Shown here: positions 52,501 through 64,000 of the stretch, piece after piece | Numbering within the stretch: the stretch's first letter is position 1 | Layout: the number at the start of each line of letters is the position of its first letter | Source of the DNA: Rhopalosiphum padi | Taxonomy: Eukaryota; Arthropoda; Insecta; Hemiptera; Aphididae | Direction: 5' to 3' | Length of the DNA: 64,000 nucleotides | Assembly: GCF_020882245.1 (NCBI RefSeq) | Contig: NC_083597.1 | Coordinates: 72,642,152 to 72,706,151, forward strand | The notes under the pieces: model-generated | What the model was told of the DNA's origin: nothing | Databases searched by the model: none | The model's input: the letters and a program-made list of their open reading frames with translations, nothing else | Translations under genes and position numbers: made by a program

Positions 52501-54459
52501 TAAATTTATTACAATCGTAATACTGTTGAAATTCACATCTCGGCAAAAAGTGATTCCCAAGTACAGTACTATTGTTATAACATTTGTTTAGATTAGAATA
52601 TAGCTAAAGACAATTTTAGAAAATAATGTGGCATCAGCTAGTACAGGCACGTATACGATATACATACAGGGGATTTGATGGTTAAACCTTCTCCTAAATG
52701 TTTTCAAAAAGTATATATTTTTAGACATAACTATGTAAAATCCAATTATATAGTTCAAGATCTGACTAATGACATTCATGGTCCACAAAATACTTACATA
52801 TATTTATAATCCTTATACCGTTATATCTAGTAGTTTATATATTATCTATCCTCTACCCTTGCAGTATCCGTTTATGTTGTATTTACATTTTTACAATTCA
52901 CCGCGTTTAATGTATATGTGATATTTCAACTATTTCTTGAAACATTATACAAAACGTATTTACTATTTAATATCTACTATTTATAGCGTATGCAGGTCGA
53001 TGCATTGACCATGAGCATGTTCATGTACAAATTAATCTTCTGTTAAGGTATACATAAATATTATATATTAACAATATTATTGATCATTATCTCGTTAATT
53101 AGGTAACGTTATTTCTGTATTATATCCTTAAAAATATAAAAAAAGACAAGAATTTTTTTGTATTTGCAGACAAATTTTATTAACATTTTTAATACATAAA
53201 AAAATGTGGCTTATTGACTTACGCAGATAAATATATATTACATTTCAGAATAATTTATTTCGCGGGCCCGTTTATTTTTCCAAACACTATTGTCATTATC
53301 ATTGATATACCTATTATATTATTTAGTAGTATCAAAATAATTTAACGAAGATTTCAAATATTTCGATTAATATTATATATCCGTTTTAAACTTTTAAATG
53401 GTATTTTTTAATATATTATTATACTTTATACAATTTCTCTACGGACACATTTTTTTCGATAAAAAAATAAAATCTTTTATTAAGTAGGTATTGCTTGTTT
53501 TTTTGAACAGATTATCATATTTATCTATGTACCAACTAGAATTTGTAAGTGATATTTATTATAAATCATGTTTAAATACTATTATATTTGATATACCACC
53601 AGGTACTTAATTAAGGGGCGATGAGAGAAATAGATCCTCCAGAGCCTTATTATTTTACTAATATTTTTAAATATTTGTAATTTAACAGTAATCCAACTAT
53701 AGTTTTATAAATAATTGTATTTTTTATAGGTTAAGGTTTTTTTATTTTTTTAAAAAAAAAGAGATATACAGTCTACAATTGTCTTAAGTTGAAAAAAATG
53801 TAATCTCTCCCCCTAAAGAAAATTCCTAATTAAACGCCACTGATACAGAATATATAAATTATTATAGTTTTATAAGTAGGTACTAACAATTTGAAAAGAA
53901 CATTAATTAATTATTTTAATGTCCTTAAAATAGTGTTGTAAGTATATAAAATATAATGTTTTTATAATTAATAGTTTTGCTTTACTCATATTTTAAGAAT
54001 ATAGTAATATTATTTTTTTCTACTTGAAAGTTCTTGAAAATTAGCTCATAAAATCAACATAATAATAATTTATATTTTTAATATTTAAATAAAATTAGTG
54101 TTCATTTTGTAAATTAGTTCGTTTTTTACAACTAAATATAATTTATTCATCTTGATATTTTTATTTTAGGTGCATGTAGGTAAAAAATATAATAAAATCT
54201 TTAGTCGTACAGATTTTTTTTCAATTTCATAATATTTTTTATAACATGATTTAGGCCTATTTTCAATAGACATAGGTAACTATGTCAATTATTACATTTC
54301 ACTCTTAAAGCAAATTACATAAAATATGAGTTTACCTACACATATTTTATTTTTTTGTAAATAAGAATCATTAAATATAACATAGCTAAGGTAAATAATT
54401 AATAGACTTTTTATTAGTTGTTAGATACATTTATTCATATGAAAATAAATACAATTAAG
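49510..54459. other. Intergenic interval between gustatory receptors
   Basis: AT-rich spacer of about 5 kb. A relic of a non-LTR retrotransposon lies at 50335-50803. Weak one-sided MITE-like text occurs near 51925-52010 and a doubtful pair of ends near 53607 and 53840. No exon was recognised. Confidence 0.5.
50335..50803 (+). mobile_element. Relic of a Jockey-like non-LTR retrotransposon 3' end
   Basis: The plus strand in shifting frames reads FIRSVWP, IQIWGSAKPSNLRTIQVFQ, then APWYIKNDNLYNDLKIPT and NPHRRLKR-like text. These are landmarks of the C-terminal part of Jockey-clade reverse transcriptase ORFs (YGIQLWG...; APWYV.ND.LH.DL.I...). A short untranslated tail ends in an A-rich run near 50803. 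Stops and frameshifts mark it as dead. Confidence 0.72.
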
Positions 54460-57400
54460 TTAATCGGATAGATGCAATGGTTTGGAGATACCTTTTTGAG
54501 ATTTAAACTGTATAAGTACTAAGAAATAGGTTGCAATGATACCACAAATCTAAAACAAAAAATGTATTGTTAATACATAACAATAACATAATAATAACTA
54601 ATATCTGTTTCACATATAAACAGCGTTTAAAATCAAAATATAATATATTAATATTACATAATATAATTTATTATTTCAATTATTAATATATTATAAATAA
54701 TTAATAAAGTTAAAATGTAGATAAAATATGATGTTATTACTTTTTTCACTAAATAAAATTGTACTTATTAACCATACCATGTATAATATGATATAATTTA
54801 ATGAAAGCATTCTACCCATTAAAGGTTATAAACTTAATTTTAAATAATTATTTTTTTTTTTTTATCACAATAATTTATTTTTATAATTTATATTAGACGA
54901 TTATACATTTAGTCGACTATTTTGACGGAGAATTTAATTTAACGCAACTGTTAATATTAGTAAATATTTTTATCGAATAATTTATATAGTATAGATTATA
55001 GGTAGTTAAAAAAAAAAAGGTATCTAATTTAATTATCATATACTGCTGAGATTTAAATTTGACTATTTGAGATAATTATGTTAGTCATGAAATATTTATA
55101 GTTCCGAGTGTTTCGACCACTATGATAGCTTTCAAACTACTATGAACACTCTGTACATTGAAGTCCTTATAGTTTTTATCATTGTCTGATACCGTATTTT
55201 ACGCATATTATGTTTATATCAAACAACATAAATCTTTAAAATACAACTTACGGCTTTCATTAAGTCCATGTTAATGAAAACAAATCCTCCTATTGTTGCG
55301 TTTACTTTTCTCGCACATGCTTGTATCCAAAAAATATTGATCTAAAAACGCATAAATTACACGAGTTGCAAATATAAATTTCTATATAATAAATATTCTT
55401 GAATGATTACATTTTTTTTTATGTTCAAATCCTGCTGGGATCCATGATGGAGTTTTAATTTTTGTAAACTTGCTAGAGTTTTGTTGGCCTAGTTGTTAAA
55501 AAAAAGTGATACATTTTTAATATTATATTATACAAATTTATAAGTTATACTAAATCATTTATTATGCTTCTAGTATAATACATTGTTATTATAAAATTAT
55601 ATTCTATTAACACAATACTAAAGCTATATATCTTATAGTCTATAATTTTTTGGAATGTGATAATTAACACAATTTTATGGCCAAAATTATATGCAGTACA
55701 ATGGGGTTCCATTTGGTAATTTTCTAAGGAGTACGAATTAGGCAAATTATGTGGCAGGTACATCCGGGCCATGTTAATATTGTTAACGTGTGTGAGTGTA
55801 AATTAATAATAATGTGTGTGCGCTATACACACAACGTATATATTTTTATTGGTTAGTGATACAAAAAATTTTTTTAAATTAAATTATGATTTGGCAAAAT
55901 AAATTAATAATGCGCCATGTTTATCAATTTATGATAGGCGTATTTAAACGAAAATAGTGTAAAAGGTTATATATGTGCATGTTGTATTCTAAAGTTCCTA
56001 GTTTTAGTCTCTCAATATCCGTATTTTTCCTCGCACGAAAAAAACGTAAAAACGTATCAAAAATACTATGAACGATTTAAAAGTATATTAAGACTTTTAA
56101 AAATATTTTAGATTTATCACATACGAATCGACACTTTACTTAATTTGTTTTAAAATTATAAAATAATTTCCTCGTACTCGACGATTGTTTGGAAAACCTT
56201 TTCCAATTTTATAATTGCATACGCACGAAAACCCATCTCTAGCCCCACGTAACATACCTCGTCGGACAAGCGGGTTCCAGTGACGCAGAATATGACGAGC
56301 TGCTGCAGGAACATGAGTATCTCGCACACGTGTTCGACTATCAGCGTGATGGCTACGCGGGACATCGGGTGGCCGCGGTCGGCGCGAGCGACAGCCGCGT
56401 ACTCGATGATGCGGAACACGAGCATGACGATTCGAACGATGCTGTACGGCAAACGAAGCAGCAGACCCAGCGCGTACCCACGGTTCACGTTGTCCACCTG
56501 CCGGCCGAGTTCGTTGAAAGTGTCAGTCAACCGGGCCACGTGGTCGGCCAGCGGACGGGCCGCGGACGCCTCGAGCAGCCGGTTGACACGAGCGTAACCG
56601 CAACCCAGCACGTAGTATTGGAACATGGCCAGGTTGTACAGGGTTGTCTGGCCCAGCGCGTTGACGCAGAACATGGCCATCACCAAGACCGGCTGGACGA
56701 CCGTGTACATGTATAGGAACCCGCAGTACGCGACGATCACCGCGGCCGAGTAGTACTTGGCGGCCGGCGACAGCAGCGCGGCCGCGTCCTGGTCCGTTTC
56801 CCGGATGAAGGCCAGCACGCGCTCCGTGCCGGCTAGCGCGGCCACCTTGTACCGGCGCCCGTAGAACATGGTGCAGAGCAGCGCCGTGAACGGGCCCAGG
56901 TTCCTGTTGACCAGCTCGATGACCGCGAAGCAGTACGATTCTTCGAAACATTTTTTGAACGACTCGCCCATGTAACCGGACGCAGTCAGGTAGTTGTAGT
57001 ACAGCACGTATGCGTCCAGGGCCGCGTACGCCAGCCAAATGGGCGTGACGCGCAAGTCAAACGAATACCGGTGGCCTGTTTATGATACGAAGCGAATAAG
57101 ATTTTTGGATTTATTTTGAAATCACAAATTTTTTGTTTTATTTATTTATACGAAATCAATAATCGAATAATACACGCACATTATTAACGATTGGCAATGG
57201 GCCACGGAATGGGGTGAAACGCGACAGGTTCCGCCTTACACCGTTCACAATTTTATTTATTGCGATTATTATTTCAACGTTTCTTCCTGGCAGTGTTTGT
57301 GGGCCGACCGGAGTCTGGGAGTCTATCGCCCTGTATACATCACTTTGGGTACGGCGTGAAGGCAATTCCGCTGGTGGTTTAATAATCATATAATACCTAT

Positions 57401-60400
57401 AGGTAGTCTCTTATGAGTACTGACTTAATAATATATATATATTCAGTGGCGTAACTGGGAAAAAATCTAGGGGGGGCAATGTATAATGAATGTAATATAT
57501 TTATTATTATCAAAACCCTGACACCCCTCCTTCCCGGTTAAAATATATACCTTTAGCTTTCAAAAAATTGTCAGGGGGCAAATGCCCCCTCTTTCCCCCC
57601 ACAATTACGCCACTGTATATATTGTATAATATAGTACGGTCTACGAGTATAGTATATGTATAAAGAATTAAAATTTATACTAAATTTTAATATACTGCTC
57701 ACCAAAATATGAGTACGTGCTATATCAAGCGTAGAAGGTTTTTAATATATTATATTGGTATTCATACGATGTACAACGACACTATAGACTAGGGAAAAAA
57801 TTTACTAGATTATACTAAAATGCTACCAATATATTTAGTATGTAAACCGTGCAAAAATACTTTGTAGAAATCTATCAACAGGTGTAAAACCTTGCATTAA
57901 ATCTAAACGATTTAAACGTGACATAATCGTACTAAAGATAATTTAGTCACTACTTTGTTGATGCATCTATTATTTAATTTTTTTATTTCCAATGTAAATA
58001 TGCTAGATGGTATCACTATCTATTTCACTCAATCTGAGGGAGACGATAAATCATAATTGGACACATAGACACGAAATCGAACTAATTTATAGGATAATAG
58101 AAGTTTATAAATCGACTGCACGAAAACCAGCTAGGGAACGTCCAAGAACATCATTTATCAAACATAATGCATTTTAGATATTTGCAGATTTATTCTGATT
58201 TCTGACAGATTACGCTGAATATAGTGATATACATGTATATATAATGGGTCTAGGCCAAAATAGCGAAACAATTAACCGCTAATGTAAAAATCGCGAATTG
58301 ATAATAGCGAAAATAAAAATAGCGAATTTAATTAAATGCGATTATACATAATAGCGAAACTGCAGATTTTTATAATTTCTTTTTCAAATACTATAAAACA
58401 TATAAAACTAAAACTTAAATACTTGATAAAACTTATTTTCACCTGTAATTTCTGGCGCAATTAATATATACCCACTACCCAGTAACCACGGACGTATCGG
58501 GTTATCGTCAATGTACTATCTTAGTTACTATTATGACTATTTTAATATTGGAAATATACCGAGATAAGATTGTCAATCATATTATATTTGAGCTGACACA
58601 ATTTAATACAGTTGTAGTTCGACAGTGCGTAAATGTAGTGTAGTTTGTATTATTTAACTTAATATTTTTGTTCGTTAAAAAAAAGTGTGCAGTGAAAAAA
58701 TATATTAATATTATTTTCAATGGAATTTGTAAAAAGTAATAAAAATAAGAATTTATTATTGTATGGTGGCTTTTTGCATCGTGAAGATAGAAAACAAAAT
58801 AACACAATATATTGGCGTTGCGTAGAAAGTTCATGTAAAGGTAGAATAATTACGATAAACGGAGAAATTAAAAGTCAACCTAAGGAAAACTCACATAATC
58901 ATGTTCCCGATCCATGTAAAATCCAATGCAAAATGGCTGTGAATAAGATAAAAGAAGCGGCTGTTCATACACAAAATACTCCACATGATATAATCAGTAC
59001 TGTTCAAATAGTACCTGGAGTAGCCGGTGCAATTCCTTCAGTTCATCATTTAAAACACACTATACGAAGAGTTCGGACACGTAACCAATGCGCACCACCT
59101 ATTCCGAAAACAGTGAGTGACCTTAAAATTGCTGATGAGTATACTAAAACAATAAAAGGAGAACAATTTTTAATATTTGACAGTGGAGCATCACAAGATC
59201 GAATTTTAATATTTTCGACCGAAAATAATTTAAAATTAATGGATCAATCAACTAACTGGTTAGTCGATGGGACTTTTAAAACGGTACCTTCACTTTTTTA
59301 TCAGTTATTCACTATTCATGTACTTATTCAACAAGGTGACCAAACAGTTAGTCCTACCATTTATGCATTATTAACCGATAAATCTCAATCAACATATACA
59401 CGTTTTCTTAAATATTTATTAGAAATAAAACCATCTTTAAATCCTACATCGGTAATAATGGACTTTGAACATGCCTCAATCAATGCATTCAAAATTGTTT
59501 TTCCACACGCTGAACAACAAGGTTGTTTTTTTCATTTTTCTAAATGTATGTGGCGACAAATTCAAAATGTTGGTCTAGTCGAAAATTATATTAATAATGC
59601 TAACTTTGCTCTTCATATTCGTATGTTAGCTGCTTTGGCCTATGTTCCACCAGATAACGTTATTAATGCATACGAAGAAATTTTAGAAACACAATTTTAT
59701 GTTGAAAATGAAGACCTGGTAATGCCATTCTTGGATTATTTCGAGGATAACTGGGTAGGAAAAATAACAGGAAGACGAAAAACTCGACGACAACCAAGAC
59801 ATCCTATTGATATTTGGAATTGTCACTATTCAGCCAAAAATGGTCTTCCAACAACAAACAACGCTGTTGAAGGATGGCACAGAGGATTTACATCTGTTAT
59901 TGGTTCGTATTATTTTATTAACAATTAGTATCTTTAGTAATAGAATACATATTCTTTAGGAGCAAGCCACCCTAATATATGGAAATTCATGGATGGAATT
60001 AAGAAAGTTCAAAACATAGAAGAATTAAAACGAGAGCAGTATAATGCTGGAGAACAACCACAGAAAAAAAAAAAAGTACAAGGACTGTAATAAAAGAATT
60101 CATGCATTAGTTACAAATTATAATACTAATGAGAATAAGAACTTCATAAAAGGTATAGCATATAATTTGTCACTGAATGCCTAGATATAATTATAATTAA
60201 GTTGAATATAATTATTTTATTTAAAATTATTATTATTACTACTATAAGTACTTATTATTAGAACTTAACGATATTATAATTATAATGAATGTAATTTAAT
60301 CTCATTTATAAACTATTTTTATCCATTTTCTATTGTTATAAATATGTTTGATTTTCGCTATTATGTATTTTCGCTTTTTTTTATAATTCGCTATTTTTAT

Positions 60401-60760
60401 TTTCGCTATTATCAATTCGCGATTTTTACATTCGCGGTAATTGTTTCGCTATTTTGGCCGGATACCATATATAATATTATATTATTTTGTATATAAAATA
60501 GGAAATAGCATAGGAAAGATTTAAAATCCAATTTAGGAGTTGATTTAGTTAAAATATTTATACAAATAATATGTATATTAATTGTTTTATTAATTATGAG
60601 TATAGTATACAGTTATAGCGTTACCTTGTACGTCCGTGTCACCTTCTTGTTTGAAGCCATTGTTAGTTTTCTTCCGAGTGATTGGAAGTCCCCAGCACAT
60701 AGATATTAAATGTGTAAGTCGCATGTACTCATAACAATCGTCAACGCTTTTAATTTTCAT
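54460..60760 (-). CDS. Gustatory receptor (7tm_7), second of the cluster, with a MULE in intron 1
   Basis: Gr-family seven-transmembrane chemoreceptor. Exons on the minus strand: 60760-60625, 57075-56258, 55488-55411, 55341-55252, 54549-54460; 403 aa, all junctions in frame. Exon lengths 136/818/78/90/90 and phases match the neighbouring Gr at 44850-49509. The start MKIKSVDDCYEYMRLTHL resembles its neighbour's. Exon 2 shares SFKKCFEESYCFAVIEL and QYYVLGCGYARVNRLLE. Exon 4 gives QACARKVNATIGGFVFINMD, and exon 5 carries TYFLVLIQF, the Gr TYhhhhhQF motif. Exon 2 is GC-rich. Intron 1 (57076-60624) is swollen by a MITE (57444) and a full-length MULE (58246) but splice sites are intact, so the gene could still be expressed. 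Ligand unknown. Confidence 0.88.
57076..57443. other. Intron 1 of the second gustatory receptor, proximal part
   Basis: Includes a GC-moderate stretch at 57156-57389 with a 77-codon open frame on the minus strand of unknown identity. It is flanked by AT-rich DNA and has no recognised domain; possibly a transposon remnant. Confidence 0.35.
57444..57615. mobile_element. hAT-type MITE, CAGTGGCG family, in Gr intron 1
   Basis: A 172-bp element from CAGTGGCGTAACTGGG to ACAATTACGCCACTG, with GGGGGGG / CCCCCCC blocks just inside each end. It has a perfect 8-bp target duplication TATATATT (57436-57443 and 57616-57623). Confidence 0.93.
58246..60466 (+). mobile_element. Full-length MULE DNA transposon inside Gr intron 1
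   Basis: 2221 bp, bounded by a perfect 9-bp target duplication ATATATAAT (58237-58245 and 60467-60475), the length typical of Mutator-like elements. Terminal inverted repeats are about 105 bp and nearly identical: GGCCAAAATAGCGAAACAAT starts within both, and both carry repeated AATAGCGAA phrases. It encodes one FLYWCH-MULE transposase on the strand opposite to the host receptor gene. The good match of the repeats and the perfect duplication suggest a recent insertion. Confidence 0.94.
58720..60090 (+). CDS. MULE transposase with N-terminal FLYWCH zinc finger
   Basis: Transposase of the MULE at 58246-60466. Predicted exons 58720-59902 and 59960-60090 (437 aa), with a 57-bp GT/AG intron. The FLYWCH finger lies at about aa 13-62 (LYGGFLHRED, IYWRCVESSCKGRI, SHNHVPDP). 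The MULE RNase-H-like core has Asp183 (LVDGTF), Asp248 (VIMDFE), the C-x2-H of GCFFHFSKC at 269-272, and Glu384 (NNAVEGWH), the expected DDE triad. Removing the intron joins SVIG to ASHPNIWKF, which lines up with the uninterrupted SILNQCHPSIWKF of the copy at 8249-9619. The frame ends just after a run of twelve A at 60064-60075. A one-base-shifted frame (KYKDCNKRIHALVTNY...) continues to a stop near 60183 and resembles the end of the other copy, so the true C-terminus may be about 30 residues longer. Confidence 0.9.
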
Positions 60761-62037
60761 TTTTCTTGTTCGAATACATATAGATATGGTATAATATACC
60801 GACGCCGATGTGTATTAGTAAACAGTAGTGAAGGTTAGTACTATAAACAAGCAAAGTCAAATAATTCTTTAAGTGTCTTATGGTTCGATATAATATAGTC
60901 TACACGAATGGTCAATATAATTTCGTTAAATGTGTTATTAAAGTAATGGGTATGATAATCGATATGGGCTCCAAACGTTTTTTGCTATATAATTTACGGC
61001 TAGTATATTATCAAGAAAGAGACGGTCAATTTACCTAATAATATGATATATAATTAATATTTCAGGACGATGAATAATTCTTGTAAAACTTTGAACGTAT
61101 TAGGTCATAAAAATATAATAATTGGTATTATTAGCATTATAATATAATTAGAAGGAAAATTATTTTTTTATAGAATATAAAGAATAGACAGGTGACACTA
61201 AAAGATTTTCAGAAATCGATAGCTAAACCAAATTATATAGTATTATATTTCACAAATAATTAAACAGAAATTGCAGTTATTCATAATTATAACACGAGAA
61301 TTGAAAAACTATTATATTCAAAAATATTATGATAGCTATATTATATTCGCTAATTAGATAACGATATATGAAATCATTCGATTCATATAAAATATTGTTA
61401 ACACTCAACTATTTTTTATTTTTAAATTATTAATGGTGGGATGCTTATTGGGCAATAAAGTAATATTGTCTTACATTTAATATTATTTTAAAATGTTACT
61501 ATTATAATATATACCTTAAGAACTATTATTAATATTTTAATTTTTCTTTATAAATACTAATTTTAATTATATAACATAAATTAAGAATTATATTTTTTTT
61601 ACGAATTGGTATTTTATCTATAAATTATATTTTATACACGACTATAAATACTAAATAGGTATACATAAATATTATATGGAAGTATTTTTTATTAGATTCA
61701 TTTAGCCAGGATCAAGGTTAAGATGTTCACTAAGGATAACTTCATTATCGAAACACGATGCAATTTAATATTTATATAATGATTCTAATATTGGCTATTT
61801 GTTCCTAAAAATAGATACTGGAATATCATCAATTTAATTACTTTCTAAATTATTTTATTTTGTGTAAAAATTCTTGAATAATATTAAAACAAACTATTAT
61901 GTAATAATAATACATATTATAATAAACATATTCATTTTTAAATAGAAAATAACGAATTTAAGGTCATCTTTTAGTAATTTATTAATATAACAATCTTACA
62001 GGTGCTTGAAACTAATAAATATTGTGGTTAAAATAAC
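60761..62037. other. Spacer between the second gustatory receptor and the pseudogene
   Basis: AT-rich; the promoter of the second receptor should lie in its left part (minus strand, above 60760). No repeat or exon recognised. Confidence 0.45.
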
Positions 62038-63662
62038 TTAATTCCAAAAATACTGTGAAGAATTTGATTTTCCTTTTTGAATTTTGAATTGGATTAATGC
62101 AAGGAAATATGTTACGATGAAACCACAAATCTAAAACAAATATGATTTCATATTAGCTTACAAATATTGATATTTAAAAATTTGAATTGATTACAATTCA
62201 AATCTGTATAGGTGTTCTATAAATCGAACAATTTAAATTACCAATTAAAATATTGAAAAATAAAACATTAGTGTTAAACACAAATTGTATGTACACAGCG
62301 TTAACATAAAAGGATAATTTATATTTGTTATTAAGTTCCATGATTAATGTTCAGAGTTTAAAAATAATATTAATCGTATTCAAGTTTATAACTATTATTT
62401 AGGAGGACATTATAGAGGATACTTAAGTTACTCACAACTTCTACTGACGTTAAGTCAATTTAGTCCGCTTGTAAGACGACTACTTCGTTATTTGTGTCTA
62501 AATAATTAACCATTCAAAAATTCAATTAATACCGGCATATCACACATTTAACTATCATTTAATCGTGCTTAGAAAAATATTATTGTTACAAAAAATTGTA
62601 TTTTATACAATGTTTGTATTTATAAAAATGAAGTGAGGTTTTAAAACAGGTTTTAGTGAAAAATAGGAAGTAGAAAATCTGATAGTTGTATCAGTTTAGA
62701 GAGTTTAGTTGAATTGAATTTTTATTTTTATTACCTGTAAATTAATAGGAGCTGATTCGTAATAACTTTAATATATATTATGCTATTAAAACTAGTTGGG
62801 TGCAAATATTTTAATTTAAATATATTTTAGTTTTAAATTATTTGAATATCTATAAAATATTTACCCTCAATATATTGTTTTATTTTGTATCTCAAACAAC
62901 AAAGAAGAGTTTTTAAACACTTTTATATTTTAATTTTCTACGATATTATTATAGTTTGTAACTCAATTTTAATATTATAATGTTATCTTTTATTAAGTAA
63001 TTTTAAAATATTTATTTTAAGAAAATGTTACGTAACGAAATTGATTTTATTTTAAAATGTGAATTTTGAATATAGTGATAAGAAATATGGTATCAATACA
63101 TAATCAAAAATACATTTACCTAATACAAATATTTATTAAATATTTAAAGACACTCAATAAAACAATAATTCAGCCTGACCAGTGAAAAGCTTACACTATT
63201 ACCATTTAATAAAAATACATCACTAAATAGTTAAAATACCACCGACCACGTTATAGTACAACTTACTGCTTTCATTAAGTTCATATTAATAATGACAAAA
63301 CCTCCAATTAATATAAATCTTTAATTTTTTATTCTTAGGTTATGGTTGGTATAAGAAAAATTTAAATTTTTAATTTAGATAATATTATATTATTAACACC
63401 TAAGGTTAACACTAGCTAAAGCTTAAGAGCGCCAAGTACAACTAAACGATTATTACATTTTTTTTTCCACAAATTAATTCAAGTATTTAATATTATAATA
63501 TAATTAATTAGCTCTATGCACATTACCATCGTGTACATCAGTTGAGTCTTTGTCACGTTTGACGTTGTCAGCTGTTCGTCTTCGAGTTATGGGCATTCCC
63601 CAACATACGGCCAATACATGGGTCAAACGCAGGTATCCGTAACAATCACTACTGAATTGCAT
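62038..63662 (-). pseudogene. Gustatory receptor pseudogene lacking its main exon
   Basis: Third member of the Gr cluster. The first exon is intact at 63662-63527: MQFSSDCYGYLRLTHV, the same 136-bp length and phase-1 donor as its two neighbours. The last exon is intact at 62130-62038: ICGFIVTYFLALIQF, with the Gr TYhhhhhQF motif and a stop. In between, the 0.8-kb transmembrane exon is absent. Only the 3' end of exon 3 (about 63475-63455, an A-run followed by GTAATA) and the 3' half of exon 4 (63317-63267; ILIGGFVIINMNLMKA|GTAAGT) remain; just upstream of that half exon an in-frame stop follows. Internal deletion has removed most of the receptor, so no functional product is expected. Confidence 0.8.
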
Positions 63663-64000
63663 TTCACGACCGCTGTTGCATTCGAGTATTCGAGTAATAA
63701 ATTTTAAGTCAATGATACTTATTACAAGTGTGAAGTCAAATAACTTATATCTACAGTATATACTGCATTGATGTCTTCCACTTTACATCTACTATACTCT
63801 ATTATTGTGGATAGATGCGTTATTTACGCAGGGACAAAAATTTGATGAATATGTTATAATAATAATAGTAGTTTGAAAAACTATAGGTATACGCCTCATT
63901 GATTGGTTTATTATGGGTTTCGGTATTGTTGCTGTTCAATATATTTTATTACGACTGATTTTATTATCGAAAGTAGTTTGACAATATTGATATTATGCAT
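63663..64000. other. Upstream flank of the Gr pseudogene
   Basis: AT-rich DNA to the window edge; no feature recognised. Confidence 0.4.

Noticed and set aside
53607..53845. Possible MITE with ends ACTTAATTAAGG and TTAATTAAACGCCACTG
   Set aside because: The right end resembles the CAGTGGCG family but the left end is poor and no consistent 8-bp duplication could be found.
56523..57038. 171-codon minus-strand frame and plus-strand frames at 56280-56716
   Set aside because: Shadows of exon 2 of the second gustatory receptor.
54460..60760. Calling the chemoreceptors odorant receptors (7tm_6)
   Set aside because: The last exons contain the TYhhhhhQF motif and are preceded by three phase-0 introns, which are gustatory receptor hallmarks.
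1..64000. tRNA, rRNA, snoRNA, CRISPR or prokaryotic operon features
   Set aside because: Looked for by eye (tRNA B-box-like GGTTCGAATCC, repeat-spacer arrays, ribosome binding sites); nothing convincing. A covariance-model scan would be needed to exclude small RNA genes.

Overview
The window looks like AT-rich insect nuclear DNA, most likely from an aphid. The reasons are compact multi-exon genes with GT/AG introns of about 50-120 bp beside a few very large introns, abundant TAGGTA/GGTACCTACC-type motifs, a tandem cluster of divergent 7-transmembrane gustatory receptors, and many small DNA transposons (hAT-type MITEs and MULEs). The aphid assignment is inference; the gene identities below come from protein motifs and splice-compatible exon chains that I read by hand.

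Layout from left to right. (1) 1-5022 (+): the 3' two thirds of a SMARCAD1/Etl1-type SNF2 chromatin remodeller in 12 exons, cut by the window edge; its 2.35-kb intron 10 carries a hAT MITE. (2) 5.0-13.0 kb: intergenic, with an inverted-repeat element, a decayed MULE transposon (7979-9823) and a degraded non-LTR retrotransposon tail. (3) 13423-17090 (-): an RBM12-like protein with five RRMs in three exons. (4) 17.1-32.1 kb: a gene-poor 15-kb stretch with MITEs, tandem repeats and retroelement tails. (5) 32.2-37.9 kb (+): a BTB transcription factor with two splice-compatible 3' ends, one giving a Psq helix-turn-helix and the other a piggyBac-transposase-like zinc ribbon. (6) 39264-40116 (-): ribosomal protein S5. 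(7) 41281-43937 (+): a PINX1-type G-patch protein, divergent from RpS5. (8) 44.8-63.7 kb (-): three gustatory receptor loci in tandem. The first is intact (5 exons, 416 aa). The second is intact (5 exons, 403 aa), and its 3.5-kb intron 1 contains a full-length MULE with a perfect 9-bp target duplication. The third is a pseudogene that has lost the main receptor exon.

The unique genes (SMARCAD1-like, RBM12-like, RpS5, PINX1-like) are conserved nuclear housekeeping functions: chromatin remodelling, RNA binding, translation, and nucleolus/telomere biology. They do not form an obvious functional unit. The accessory biology is in the BTB gene with its transposase-like alternative tail, the gustatory receptor cluster, and the MULE and MITE insertions. 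I saw no prokaryotic-type operons, CRISPR arrays or viral genes. I recognised no tRNA or rRNA gene by eye.
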